Assembly: GCA_020852815.1 (NCBI GenBank)
Contig: JADZAN010000047.1
Span: 62,001-126,000 of the forward strand
DNA: 64,000 nt
Direction of reading: 5' to 3'
From: Gemmatimonadaceae bacterium
GTDB lineage: Bacteria; Gemmatimonadota; Gemmatimonadetes; Gemmatimonadales; Gemmatimonadaceae
Translations under genes and position numbers: made by a program
Shown: positions 29,092 to 38,084 of the stretch, one piece after another
Layout of the letters: each line of letters opens with the position of its first letter
Position numbering within the stretch: the first letter of the stretch is position 1
Notes under the pieces: model-generated
Told to the model about the DNA's origin: nothing
Databases searched by the model: none
What the model saw: the letters and a program-made list of their open reading frames with translations, nothing else

Positions 29092-30350
29092 CGACACCGG
29101 GCACCCCGCCCGATTCCTACTTCCGCAAGGGATTCGGACTCGGCGCCGACGTGCGTGACGACCTCGCGGCCGACTACACCGGACGGCTCGTCGACCTCCT
29201 CCGTGAGCGGGACTACACGCTCACAGCGGGCGAGGTGACGGTGCGCCTGGCCAGGGAGTTCGGCTTCTGCTATGGCGTGGACCGGGCGGTCGAGTACGCA
29301 TACCAGACGCGGCGCAAGTTTCCCGACCGGCGCTTGCACCTGCTGGGCGAGATCATCCACAACCCGCACGTGAACGAGAAGCTGCGGCAGATGGGGGTGG
29401 AGATCATGGTGCCGCTCGAAGGGACGCGCGACGGCGAGCCGCGCTTCGACCTCTCGCCTGTGGCGCCCGAGGACGTCGTGATCCTCCCCGCGTTCGGCGT
29501 CACCGTGGCCGACTTCCAGGCGCTGCGCGCGCACGGGTGCGTGTTGGTCGACACCACGTGCGGGAGTGTGCTCAACGTCTGGAAGCGCGTGGAGGTCTAT
29601 GCACGCGACGGCTTCACGGCGCTCATCCATGGCAAGCACTACCACGAGGAGACGCGGGCCACCGCCTCGCAGGTCCTGAAGCATCCCGAGGGGCGCTACC
29701 TCGTGGTGCGCGACATGGCGGAGGCCGAGGCGGTCTGCGCGTACATCGCTTCGTTAGGCGCGGGGGCCGCGAACCCGGCCGCGCGCGAGGCGTTCCTGGC
29801 CCGCTTTGCCAAGGCGGCCTCGCCCGGCTTCGATCCCGACGTGCATCTCCGGCGAATCGGCGTCGCCAACCAGACGACCATGCTGGCGCGCGAGTCGCTG
29901 GAGATCGGCGAGGTGGTGGGCGAGGCGATGGCGCGTGCCTTCGGCGACGACCATCGCGCGACGCACTTCCGCACCTTCGACACCATCTGCTCGGCGACCC
30001 AGGATCGCCAGGATGCCGTGACCGCGTTGCTCGACGAACCGCTCGACGCCATGATCGTCGTGGGGGGCTTCAACTCCAGCAACACGATCTCGCTGGCGGC
30101 GCTGTGCGCGGAGCGCGTCCCGACGTACCACGTCGAGGACCCCGCGGAGATTGACCCGGAGTCGCGCTCGCTGCACTACCGCGTGGCCGGCGTGACGCAC
30201 GTGGAGGCAGACGCGGTCGACTGGCTGCCGGCGAGTGGGACCGTGCGCGTGGGGCTCACCGCCGGGGCGAGCACGCCGAACAACAAGATCGGCGAGGCGG
30301 TGGCGCGCATCCTTGCCACGCGCGGGATCACCGCGGGGGCGATCGGGTGA
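29088..30350 (+). CDS. ispH: 4-hydroxy-3-methylbut-2-enyl diphosphate reductase (LytB)
   Basis: Final step of the MEP isoprenoid pathway: makes IPP and DMAPP with a [4Fe-4S] cluster. 420 residues, the long form also found in cyanobacteria and plants. The three cluster cysteines are in FGFCYGVDRAV, DTTCGSVLNVW and DTICSATQDRQ. Substrate-binding histidines are in LGEIIHNPHV and HGKHYHEET, and the N-terminus carries about 60 residues beyond the short E. coli form. Its 4-bp overlaps with the thioesterase (ATGA) and mutarotase (GTGA) place it inside the coupled operon. Confidence 0.95.
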   Translation: MTTPGTPPDSYFRKGFGLGADVRDDLAADYTGRLVDLLRERDYTLTAGEVTVRLAREFGFCYGVDRAVEYAYQTRRKFPDRRLHLLGEIIHNPHVNEKLRQMGVEIMVPLEGTRDGEPRFDLSPVAPEDVVILPAFGVTVADFQALRAHGCVLVDTTCGSVLNVWKRVEVYARDGFTALIHGKHYHEETRATASQVLKHPEGRYLVVRDMAEAEAVCAYIASLGAGAANPAAREAFLARFAKAASPGFDPDVHLRRIGVANQTTMLARESLEIGEVVGEAMARAFGDDHRATHFRTFDTICSATQDRQDAVTALLDEPLDAMIVVGGFNSSNTISLAALCAERVPTYHVEDPAEIDPESRSLHYRVAGVTHVEADAVDWLPASGTVRVGLTAGASTPNNKIGEAVARILATRGITAGAIG

Positions 30351-31378
30351 AGCTCCCGTTCCTCTCCCGTCCGCGCCCCAAGCTCCCGACGGCGTCTGAC
30401 TTCGGCTACCTCGAGCTCCGCGGGGGGACGTCGCGCGTGGTCATCGTGCCGTCGTTAGGCGGGAAGATCACCGAGTTGGAGATCGGCGGCCGGCAGTGGC
30501 TGTGGTCCAGCGACGTGGTCCCGCTGGCCCGGGGGATCGATGGGACGTCGTATCCCGAAACCGGCGACTCGGGCGGCTTCGACGAGTGCTTCCCCACCGT
30601 TTCGGCCTGCCGGGTGCCGGGGTGGGTCCGCACCTTTGGTGGCATCGAGCTGCCGGACCATGGCGAGCTGTGGTCGCAGGAGCCCACGCTCGCGGTGCGC
30701 ACCGCCCCCGACGGGCAGCGGGCCATCACCACCTGGCGCGGCGTGCGCCTGCCATACTTCCTGTCGCGCGAGGCGTGCGTTGCACCCGACGGCACCGTCC
30801 GCATGACGTACACACTGGTCAACGACGGCCACGAGCGCATCCCCTTCCTCTGGTCGGCGCACCCGATGTTTCCGCTCAGCGACGAGACGCGCCTCGAGCT
30901 TCCCGATGGCGCGCGGCTGCGCGTCTTTGCCCGGCATGAGATCGAGCTTGGCGAGATACGGTCGGAACACCGCTGGCCGTTCGTGCGCGGCAGCGGCAAG
31001 GTCTTCGACTTCGCGCATCCGTTCGCCGTCGCCAAGCGATATGCGTGCAAGCTGTTCGTCGACATGTCCGAGGGGTGGGCGACGCTGCGCGAGGGCGAGT
31101 GGGAACTCGCCATGACGTTCGACCCCGGCGCGGTCACGCACGTCGGGCTGTGGATCAACAAGCGCGCGTGGACGCCGTTCCGCCGTGAGGACCCGTACCA
31201 GAACCTCTCGCTGGCGCCGTGCGTCGGTGCCCCGGACTCGTTGAGCGATGCGCTGGGCGACTGGAAGAGCGCGGCGTGGATCGAGCCCGGGCACGAGAAG
31301 GAATGGTCGGTGACGTATCGCGCGCGACGCGTGATGAAGGACGACGCGGCCGGCGCACAGAGGAGCGAGGCACCATGA
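30347..31378 (+). CDS. Aldose 1-epimerase-like (mutarotase-fold) protein
   Basis: 343 residues from GTG 30347. Beta-sandwich fold of galactose mutarotases: SRVVIVPSLGGKITELEIGG, then GFDECFPTVSACRV with the expected acidic/histidine pair replaced in part, LPDHGELWSQEP, and a conserved SAHPMFPLSDETRL. The catalytic His/Glu pair is probably DHGE and a Glu near the end, but the identity of the glycoside is open. In-operon neighbours give no sugar pathway. The stop overlaps the next start. Confidence 0.8.
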   Translation: MKLPFLSRPRPKLPTASDFGYLELRGGTSRVVIVPSLGGKITELEIGGRQWLWSSDVVPLARGIDGTSYPETGDSGGFDECFPTVSACRVPGWVRTFGGIELPDHGELWSQEPTLAVRTAPDGQRAITTWRGVRLPYFLSREACVAPDGTVRMTYTLVNDGHERIPFLWSAHPMFPLSDETRLELPDGARLRVFARHEIELGEIRSEHRWPFVRGSGKVFDFAHPFAVAKRYACKLFVDMSEGWATLREGEWELAMTFDPGAVTHVGLWINKRAWTPFRREDPYQNLSLAPCVGAPDSLSDALGDWKSAAWIEPGHEKEWSVTYRARRVMKDDAAGAQRSEAP

Positions 31379-33054
31379 CGAGCGTGCAATGCATCCGCGG
31401 CCGGTCGATGGCCGTCGGCGCCCTGGTCTGCAGCATCATGGGAGCCCTTGCGGCTGCCGGACCGCTCGGCGCGCAGGGCGGGACCACCTACGACGTCCTC
31501 ATTCGCGGCGGGACCGTCATCGACGGGACCGGGCGGCCGCGCTTCCGGGGCGACGTGGCGGTGCGCGGGGGGACGATCGTCCGCGTCTCGCGCACCCCGA
31601 TCCCGCCGTCGCGCGCGAAGCAGGTCATCGACGCCACCGGTCGCATCGTGGCCCCGGGCTTCATCGACCTCCACGCGCACCTGGAGCCGCTCCTTCGCAT
31701 CCCGTCGGCGGAGAGTGCCGTTCGGCAGGGCGTGACGCTCGCGCTCGGAGGGCCGGATGGGGGGAGCCCGTTGCCGCTGGCGGCGTACATGGACAGCGCG
31801 CAGCGCGCCGGGCTGGGGATCAATGTGGCCTACCTCGTGGGGCACAACGTCATCCGCGAGCGCGTGATGGGGCTCGAGAATCGCGCCCCCACCGCCGATG
31901 AGCTCTCCCGCATGCAGTCGCTCGTTGCCCAGGGGATGCGCGACGGCGCCTTCGGGCTGAGCACCGGGCTTCGCTACATCCCCGGCTACTACTCGCGCAC
32001 CGACGAGGTGGTGGCGCTGGCCCGCGTGGCGGCGGCGCGCGGTGGGATCTACACCTCCCACCTGCGCGAGGAAGGGCTGGCGCTGTTTGACGGAGTCGCC
32101 GAGGCGATCCGCATCGGGCGCGAGGCGCGTATCCCCATCGTCCTCACGCACCACAAGGCGGTGGGACGGCAGATGTGGGGGCAGTCGGTGCGAACGCTGG
32201 CGATGGTCGACACGGCGCGCCGCGCCGGGATCGACGTGATGATCGACCAGTATCCGTATACCGCGTCCCAGACCGGGCTGTCGGTCCTCATCCCGCCCTG
32301 GGCGCTCGCCGATGGCGATAGCGCGCTGGCCCGCCGCATGCGCGACCCCGTGCTCAAGGACAGCATCCTGCGCGGCGTCGTGGCGCTCCTCCTCGACGAT
32401 CGCGGCGGCGGCGACATACGGCGCGTGCAGTTCGGTCGCGTCCAGTGGAAGCCGGCGCTGGAAGGGAAGACGCTCTACGACTGGGCCGTCGAGCGCGGCG
32501 TCCCCACCACGCCGGAGGGAGCGGCGCCGCTGGTGGTGGAAGGGGTGCTCCAGGGGGGCGCCACGATGATCTACCACGTCATCGATGAAGGCGACGTGCA
32601 GCGGATCATGCAGCATCCGCAGACGATGATTGCATCTGACGGTCGGCTGACCGTCCCCGGCGAGGGGGCGGCGCATCCGCGCGCCTACGGCACCTTCCCG
32701 CGCGTCATCGGCCACTACGTGCGCGACGTCAAGCTCCTCACGCTGGAGCAGGCGGTGCACAAGATGACCGCGATGCCGGCGGCACGCCTCGGGCTCACCG
32801 GATACGGCGTGGTGGCCACCGGTGCGACGGCGAACCTGGTGGTGTTCGACGCCGCAACGGTCGCCGATCGCGCGACGTTCACCTCGCCGCACCAGTATCC
32901 CACCGGTATCGGTGACGTCCTGGTGAATGGCGTCGCCGTGGTCGCGGGCGGTGCGCTGACCGATGCGCGGCCGGGGCGAGTGCTCAGGCACAACGCGCGC
33001 AGGCTGCCGCCGCGCCTCAAGCGCCAACTGACCGGGGCCGGCTCGGCGCCGTAG
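31375..33054 (+). CDS. Exported D-aminoacylase / N-acyl-D-amino-acid deacylase family amidohydrolase
   Basis: 559 residues from ATG 31375, which overlaps the mutarotase stop. An N-terminal signal peptide ([20 protein letters not shown]) sends it to the periplasm. The metal-binding motif is [12 protein letters not shown] and the fold continues with [36 protein letters not shown] and [20 protein letters not shown], the aspartate that closes the active site in this family. The family removes N-acyl groups from D-amino acids, or related amides. Last gene of the coupled operon. Confidence 0.87.
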   Translation: MTSVQCIRGRSMAVGALVCSIMGALAAAGPLGAQGGTTYDVLIRGGTVIDGTGRPRFRGDVAVRGGTIVRVSRTPIPPSRAKQVIDATGRIVAPGFIDLHAHLEPLLRIPSAESAVRQGVTLALGGPDGGSPLPLAAYMDSAQRAGLGINVAYLVGHNVIRERVMGLENRAPTADELSRMQSLVAQGMRDGAFGLSTGLRYIPGYYSRTDEVVALARVAAARGGIYTSHLREEGLALFDGVAEAIRIGREARIPIVLTHHKAVGRQMWGQSVRTLAMVDTARRAGIDVMIDQYPYTASQTGLSVLIPPWALADGDSALARRMRDPVLKDSILRGVVALLLDDRGGGDIRRVQFGRVQWKPALEGKTLYDWAVERGVPTTPEGAAPLVVEGVLQGGATMIYHVIDEGDVQRIMQHPQTMIASDGRLTVPGEGAAHPRAYGTFPRVIGHYVRDVKLLTLEQAVHKMTAMPAARLGLTGYGVVATGATANLVVFDAATVADRATFTSPHQYPTGIGDVLVNGVAVVAGGALTDARPGRVLRHNARRLPPRLKRQLTGAGSAP

Positions 33055-33189
33055 GCACCGGCGGCGCAAGGCGCCCGCGGCGGAAGGCGCTCGCGGCGCA
33101 CGGCATGAGGTGCGAGATGCATCGCACGTTCCTGCTGCAGCGAGTTCGATATATACCACGATGCATAACGACTCCTTGCGCGTCTTTGC

Positions 33190-33218
33190 TTGACGCGTTC
33201 GCGATGGCTCGCCATGCT
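33190..33218 (+). promoter_or_regulatory. Weak candidate promoter of the cox cluster
   Basis: TTGACG (33190-33195) with CATGCT 17 bp downstream (33213-33218), ahead of coxS. The -10 is poor; an alternative is TTCCTG (33129) with TATACC (33152). Confidence 0.25.
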
Positions 33219-33281
33219 AGCCGTCCCGTGTCACACCGGTCCGCGCGCGGGTCGATTCACCTCTCCTTCCGGAGTCACAGC

Positions 33282-33770
33282 ATGGCAGAGATCACCATCA
33301 CGGTGAACGGGCGGGCGTATGCGCGCGAGGTCGAGCCGCGCACGCTCCTCGTGCACTTCCTTCGCGACGTGCTCGGGCTCACCGGCACGCACGTCGGCTG
33401 CGACACGAGCCAGTGTGGCGCGTGCACGGTCCTGCTCGACGGTCGCGGTGTCAAGTCGTGCACCGTGCTGGCGGTGCAGGCCAACGGCGCGAGTGTGACG
33501 ACGATCGAGGGGCTCGCTGCTAACGGCGAGTTGCATCCGCTGCAGGCGGCGTTTCGCGAGGCACACGGCCTCCAGTGCGGTTTCTGCACGCCCGGGATGA
33601 TCATGTCGAGCTGCGACCTGCTCGCGCGGAATCCCAACCCGAGCGAGCACGAGATTCGCCACGCGCTCGAGGGAAACCTGTGCCGGTGCACTGGCTATCA
33701 CAACATCGTGAAAGCCGTGCAGTCGGCGGCGTCCACCATGGCCGGCAACGCTGCCGTCGCCGCGGACTGA
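33282..33770 (+). CDS. coxS: CO-dehydrogenase-like small subunit, two [2Fe-2S] clusters
   Basis: Electron-transfer subunit of the molybdenum hydroxylase. 162 residues from ATG 33282 ([10 protein letters not shown]). The plant-ferredoxin-type cluster is bound by [15 protein letters not shown] and an upstream Cys, the second cluster by [13 protein letters not shown] and [14 protein letters not shown]. Part of an operon in S-L-M order, which is the form II arrangement (form I is usually M-S-L). Confidence 0.95.
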   Translation: MAEITITVNGRAYAREVEPRTLLVHFLRDVLGLTGTHVGCDTSQCGACTVLLDGRGVKSCTVLAVQANGASVTTIEGLAANGELHPLQAAFREAHGLQCGFCTPGMIMSSCDLLARNPNPSEHEIRHALEGNLCRCTGYHNIVKAVQSAASTMAGNAAVAAD

Positions 33771-33779
33771 GGAGGATTC

Positions 33780-36155
33780 ATGGCCACGACCGCCGAACCG
33801 GGCGGCTCGCTGATTGGCGCGAGCATCCGACGGAAGGAAGACCAGCGCTTCATCACGGGGAAGGGGCGCTACACCGATGACGTGAAGCTCCCCGGCCAGG
33901 TGTACGCCGCCTTCGTGCGCTCGCCGCACGCCTGCGCCACGATCGGCGCGATCGATGCCAGCGCGGCGCTGGCGATGCCCGGGGTGTACGCCGTCTTCAC
34001 GGGAGAGGACCTCAAGCAGGGCGGCGTGAACCCGATCCCGCCCGGGTGGCTGCACCCGGGAATCAAGATCGCCGAGTTCCGCGCGCTGGCGGTGGGGAAG
34101 GTGTCGCACGTGGGGAATGCGGTGGCGGTGGTGATCGCCGACACGCCGCAGTTGGCGCGCGACGCGGCCGACCAGGTGCAAGTGGACTACACCGACCATC
34201 CCGCGGTGGCCGACGCGGTGGCCGCGCTCAAGTCGGGGGCGCCGCAGGTGCACGGTGATGTGCCGGGCAACGTGGTCTTCACGTGGGCGTTGGGCGATGC
34301 GGCGGCCACGGACGCCGCGATCGGTGGCGCGGCCACGGTGGTGAAGACGCATCTCGTGAACCAACGCCTGATCGCCAACGCGATCGAGCCACGCGCCTCG
34401 CTGGCCAGCTACGATTCCGCGGCCGACGAACTCACGCTGTACGTGACGTCGCAGAACCCGCACGTGCACCGCCTCATCATGGGGGCGTTCATTCTCGGGT
34501 TGCCGGAGCACAAGTTCCGCGTCATCGCCCCGGACGTCGGCGGCGGTTTCGGCTCGAAGATCTTCGTCTATCCCGAGGAGTGCGTGGTGGCCTGGGCTGC
34601 TCGGCAGCTGCAACGCCCGGTCAAGTGGACGGCGACGCGCAGCGAGTCGTACCTGACCGACGCCCACGGCCGCGACCACGACACCGACGTCGAGATGGCC
34701 TTCGATGCCGCGGGCAAGATCGTCGCCCTGCGCGTGAAGACGATCGCCAACCTCGGCGCCTACCTCACGCTCTTCGCGCCGGCCGTCCCGACGTATCTCT
34801 ACGGGACGCTCCTCTCCGGGCAGTACAACATCCCCGCCATCCACGTCGACGTCACGGCGGTGTACACGAACACCACGCCGGTCGACGCCTATCGCGGCGC
34901 GGGGCGCCCGGAAGCGACCTATCTCCTCGAGCGCACGATGGACGTGGCGGCGCAGCAGCTGGGTATCGACCCGGCCGAGTTGCGGCGACGCAACCTCGTC
35001 GCGCCCGACCGCTTCCCGTTCCAGACGGCGGTGGCGCTGCAGTACGACAGCGGCAACTACGAGCCGGCGCTGGACAAGGCGCTGCAGCTCGCCGACTACA
35101 AGGGACTCCGCGCCCGCCAGGCGGCGGCGCGCGGGCAGGGGACGTACCTCGGGATCGGGATGTCCGCCTACATCGAGGCCTGCGGCCTCGCCCCGTCGCA
35201 CATCGTCGGGTCGTTAGGTGCGCAGGCGGGGCTGTACGAGTCGGGCGTGGTGCGCATTCATCCCACAGGAAAGGTCACCGTCCTCACCGGCTCGCACTCG
35301 CACGGACAGGGACACGAGACGACCTTCGCCCAGATCGTGGCGCAGGAACTCGGCTGCACGATCGACGACGTGGAGGTGGTGCACGGCGACACCGGGCGCG
35401 TCCCCTTCGGCATGGGGACCTACGGCTCGCGCTCCGGCGCGGTTGGCGGCGCGGCGCTCTTCAACTCGCTGCAGAAGGTGAAGGAGAAGGGGCGGCGCAT
35501 CGCCGCGCACCTCCTGGAGGCGGCGCCCGAAGACGTCGACTTCGCCAGCGGCAACTACTTCGTGAAGGGGTCGCCGTCGCGCTCCAAGGGCTTCGGCGAG
35601 GTGGCGCTCGCCGCCTATCTCGCGCACAACATCCCGGCCGACATGGAGCCGGGGCTCGAGGCGACCACCTTCTTCAACCCGGGGAACTTCGTCTTCCCGT
35701 TCGGTGTCCACATCGCGGTCGTCGAGGTGGATCCGGATACCGGGCGCGTCCGCATCGAGCGCTACCTCGCCGTGGACGACTTCGGCAACGTCATCAATCC
35801 GATGATCGTCGACGGCCAGCTGCACGGCGGGATCGCGCAGGGGGCGGCGCAGGCGCTGTGGGAAGGGGCGCAGTACGACTCGGGCGGCCAGCTCCTCACC
35901 GGCTCCATGATGAGCTACGCGCTCCCCAAGGCGGAGTTCCTGCCGAACTTCGAGACCGATCGCACCGTGACCCCGTCGCCGGTGAACCCGTTAGGCGTGA
36001 AGGGGGCCGGCGAGGCGGGGACGATCGCCTCCACCGCCGCCGTCGCCAACGCCGTCATCGACGCCCTCTCACCCTTCGGCATCACCCACCTCGACATGCC
36101 GCTCACCGCCCCGAAGATCTGGTCGGCCATTCACGCGGCGAAGGGGGGGAACTGA
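33780..36155 (+). CDS. coxL: Form II CO-dehydrogenase-like / xanthine-oxidase-family molybdenum subunit
   Basis: Catalytic subunit with molybdopterin cytosine dinucleotide and a Mo site. 791 residues. The active-site motif is AYRGAGR (about 369-375), the signature of form II CoxL; form I enzymes that truly oxidise CO have AYXCSFR with a copper-ligating cysteine. So this is a CO-dehydrogenase homologue of unproven substrate. Other landmarks: TGKGRYTDDVKLPGQVYAAF near the start, DVGGGFGSKIFVYPEE, and GQGHETTFAQIVAQELG. The gene starts 9 bp after coxS and ends 2 bp before coxM. Confidence 0.95.
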   Translation: MATTAEPGGSLIGASIRRKEDQRFITGKGRYTDDVKLPGQVYAAFVRSPHACATIGAIDASAALAMPGVYAVFTGEDLKQGGVNPIPPGWLHPGIKIAEFRALAVGKVSHVGNAVAVVIADTPQLARDAADQVQVDYTDHPAVADAVAALKSGAPQVHGDVPGNVVFTWALGDAAATDAAIGGAATVVKTHLVNQRLIANAIEPRASLASYDSAADELTLYVTSQNPHVHRLIMGAFILGLPEHKFRVIAPDVGGGFGSKIFVYPEECVVAWAARQLQRPVKWTATRSESYLTDAHGRDHDTDVEMAFDAAGKIVALRVKTIANLGAYLTLFAPAVPTYLYGTLLSGQYNIPAIHVDVTAVYTNTTPVDAYRGAGRPEATYLLERTMDVAAQQLGIDPAELRRRNLVAPDRFPFQTAVALQYDSGNYEPALDKALQLADYKGLRARQAAARGQGTYLGIGMSAYIEACGLAPSHIVGSLGAQAGLYESGVVRIHPTGKVTVLTGSHSHGQGHETTFAQIVAQELGCTIDDVEVVHGDTGRVPFGMGTYGSRSGAVGGAALFNSLQKVKEKGRRIAAHLLEAAPEDVDFASGNYFVKGSPSRSKGFGEVALAAYLAHNIPADMEPGLEATTFFNPGNFVFPFGVHIAVVEVDPDTGRVRIERYLAVDDFGNVINPMIVDGQLHGGIAQGAAQALWEGAQYDSGGQLLTGSMMSYALPKAEFLPNFETDRTVTPSPVNPLGVKGAGEAGTIASTAAVANAVIDALSPFGITHLDMPLTAPKIWSAIHAAKGGN

Positions 36156-36157
36156 CC

Positions 36158-37021
36158 ATGTATCCGGCATCCTTCGAATACCACACCGCGACGAGCGTCC
36201 AGGATGCGCTCGCCAAGCTGGCGCAGTACGGCGACGATGCGAAGCTTCTCGCCGGCGGGCACTCCCTCATCCCGGTGATGAAGCTCCGCTTCGCCCAACC
36301 GGCGCACCTCATCGACATCACCCGCATCCCTGGGCTCACGGCCATCACCGATGCCGGCAGCGAAGTGCATGTGGGCGCGGCGGCCCGCCACGCCGACGTC
36401 GCAGCCTCGGCGGTGATCAGGGCCAAGGCTCCACTGCTCGCCGAGGTGGCATCGCATATTGGTGACCCCCTCATACGCAACATGGGGACGATTGGCGGAT
36501 CGCTGGCCCATGCCGATCCGGCGGCCGACCTGCCGGCGGCGATGCTGGCGCTCGGCGCCACGCTCGTGGTGACGGGAAGCCGCGGGGAGCGCACCATCGC
36601 CGCCGACGACTTCTTCACGGATGTCTTTTCCACGGCCATGCGTCCCGGGGAGATGCTGACCCAGGTACGGGTCCCCGCACCGGGCACGGGGAGCGGTGGC
36701 GCCTACGAAAAGCACCCCGACCCCGCGTCCGGCTACGCCATCGTGGGAATCGCCGTGCAGTTGCAGGTGAGGGGCGGCAGCGTGTCGTCTGCGCGCGTCG
36801 GCATGACGGGGTTGGGGCCCAGGGCCATGCGCCTGACGGCAGTAGAGGCCGCGCTCACGGGCAAGGCGGCGACGAATGCCACCGTCGATGCCGCAGCGGC
36901 ACGTGGCGCCGACGGCCTGGTGTTCGTCGACGACTCGCTTGGAACCGCGGCATACAAGGCGAATCTTGCCTGCGTGTTTGTGAGGCGAGCGGCGAGACGC
37001 GCGCTCGCCTCGGCTCAGTAG
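36158..37021 (+). CDS. coxM: CO-dehydrogenase-like FAD subunit
   Basis: 287 residues from ATG 36158. FAD-binding motifs LAGGHSLIPVMKLR and IGDPLIRNMGTIGGSLAHAD are both present. It passes electrons from the Fe-S clusters to the quinone pool or another acceptor. The open frame extends far upstream through coxL, but only the part after 36158 matches the family. Third gene of the S-L-M operon. Confidence 0.94.
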   Translation: MYPASFEYHTATSVQDALAKLAQYGDDAKLLAGGHSLIPVMKLRFAQPAHLIDITRIPGLTAITDAGSEVHVGAAARHADVAASAVIRAKAPLLAEVASHIGDPLIRNMGTIGGSLAHADPAADLPAAMLALGATLVVTGSRGERTIAADDFFTDVFSTAMRPGEMLTQVRVPAPGTGSGGAYEKHPDPASGYAIVGIAVQLQVRGGSVSSARVGMTGLGPRAMRLTAVEAALTGKAATNATVDAAAARGADGLVFVDDSLGTAAYKANLACVFVRRAARRALASAQ

Positions 37022-37088
37022 GACCCGTCGTCGACATGCGGTCACCGGGCGCGCCCTCGTGGGGCGTGCCGGTGTCCGAGGGGCGAGA

Positions 37089-37124
37089 GCCACGCGCGTC
37101 GCCTCGCTCGAGGCGACGCGTGGC
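37089..37124. terminator. Strong hairpin between coxM and coxG
   Basis: Stem of about 16 bp with a two-base bulge (37089-37106 with 37109-37124), between convergent genes. Confidence 0.65.
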
Positions 37125-37138
37125 AATCGCGCGACTGC

Positions 37139-37894
37139 CTAACGCTTCCCGCCGAACAGCCCCGACAGCCAGGACACGAAGACTTTCCAGAGCAGCGGCA
37201 GCGCTCGCAGCTCGTTCCCCTTGGCGACGGCGGGGGGCGGGGGAGCGGGCGCCACGATCGGGGTACTCCCGGTCGGCGCTCGGGAGAGGGGGCGCGACGA
37301 CCCGGCAGCGGGAGCCGATGCCGCCTGTTCGTCCACCGGCTCACCCGGGAATGCGTCCTCGCCGGCGACGAGGGGGGTGGCGCCCTCGCGGGTTGCGGCT
37401 GGCGGATGCGCTGCCGCCGCGCCCGCCTCACTCGCGTGCGCGGCCTCGAGTCTGGAACGCACCGAGTCGGCAAACTGCCTGAATAGCTGCTTGTTCACCG
37501 ACTCGATGAGCCCGCGGCCAAACTGCATCACGCGCCCGGCAATCTCGATGGCCGCATCGACGCTGACCTCGCTCGTCCCGTCGGCGAGCGCGCTGACCTG
37601 ACCCGTCATCGTCATGCGCGCGGAGCCCGGGCCGCCGCTCTCCTTCCCCTCGGCGATGATCTGCATCCGGCGCAACGCGTCGTCGACCTGGGCGAGCGTC
37701 GCCTTGCCCGCGTAGGCAGCCGTGATCGGCCCCACCTTCACCTTCACGCGCCCGGCGTAGCTCTGCGCGTCGATCGTCCCCGTCAGCTCGGCGCCCGGGA
37801 GGCATGTCACCACCTCGGCGGGGTTCTTCAGGAACTGCCAGACGCGATCGGGCGAGGCCGCGACGCGAAAGGTCTCGTTGAGAGTGAGGGACAT
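37139..37894 (-). CDS. coxG: CoxG-like SRPBCC protein, membrane anchor of CO dehydrogenase
   Basis: 251 residues from ATG 37894. SRPBCC fold (about 1-155) with FRVAASPDRVWQFLKNPAEV, TCLPGAELTG, GPITAAYAGKATLAQVDD, then a Pro/Ala-rich linker and a C-terminal hydrophobic segment (LLWKVFVSWLSGLF). CoxG is reported to recruit the enzyme to the inner membrane; that role here is inferred. It faces coxM. Its leader is a 7-bp tandem repeat (GAGACGG) that resembles part of an element found in dnaE2. Confidence 0.88.
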   Translation of the reverse strand: MSLTLNETFRVAASPDRVWQFLKNPAEVVTCLPGAELTGTIDAQSYAGRVKVKVGPITAAYAGKATLAQVDDALRRMQIIAEGKESGGPGSARMTMTGQVSALADGTSEVSVDAAIEIAGRVMQFGRGLIESVNKQLFRQFADSVRSRLEAAHASEAGAAAAHPPAATREGATPLVAGEDAFPGEPVDEQAASAPAAGSSRPLSRAPTGSTPIVAPAPPPPAVAKGNELRALPLLWKVFVSWLSGLFGGKR

Positions 37895-37957
37895 GGGAAG
37901 AGCGAGACGGGAGACGGGAGACGGGAGACGGGGGACGGGAGTGCGCGGCGCTGGGCG
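37895..37957 (-). repeat. Dispersed repeat with 7-bp tandem GAGACGG in the coxG leader
   Basis: On the plus strand it starts GGGAAGAGCGAGACGGGAGA, contains about five copies of GAGACGG, and ends GACGGGAGTGCGC. Its outer segments match the repeat within dnaE2 at about 58603-58667 (minus strand), which has a palindrome in the middle instead. It abuts the coxG start codon. Confidence 0.75.
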
Positions 37958-38084
37958 CCACGCGAATGCGCGTCGGTCGTCGATGCTTGGCCGATGCTCG
38001 GCGAGTGAAGCACTGATCACTCGTCGACAACCTATCCTCGCTCATCCCCCCTCGCACCTCACGCGCCTGAACTCCCCTCCGCCT

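Noticed and set aside
30406-33159. Long antisense frame over the mutarotase and D-aminoacylase genes
   Set aside because: Same cause; no recognisable domain, and it contradicts the coupled plus-strand operon.
34886-34906. Form I (true CO-oxidising) CoxL
   Set aside because: Active-site loop is AYRGAGR, not AYXCSFR; the copper-binding cysteine is absent.
34283-36157. Extension of the coxM frame through coxL
   Set aside because: Frame is open because of composition; coxL is certain, and MYPASFEYHT is the usual CoxM start.
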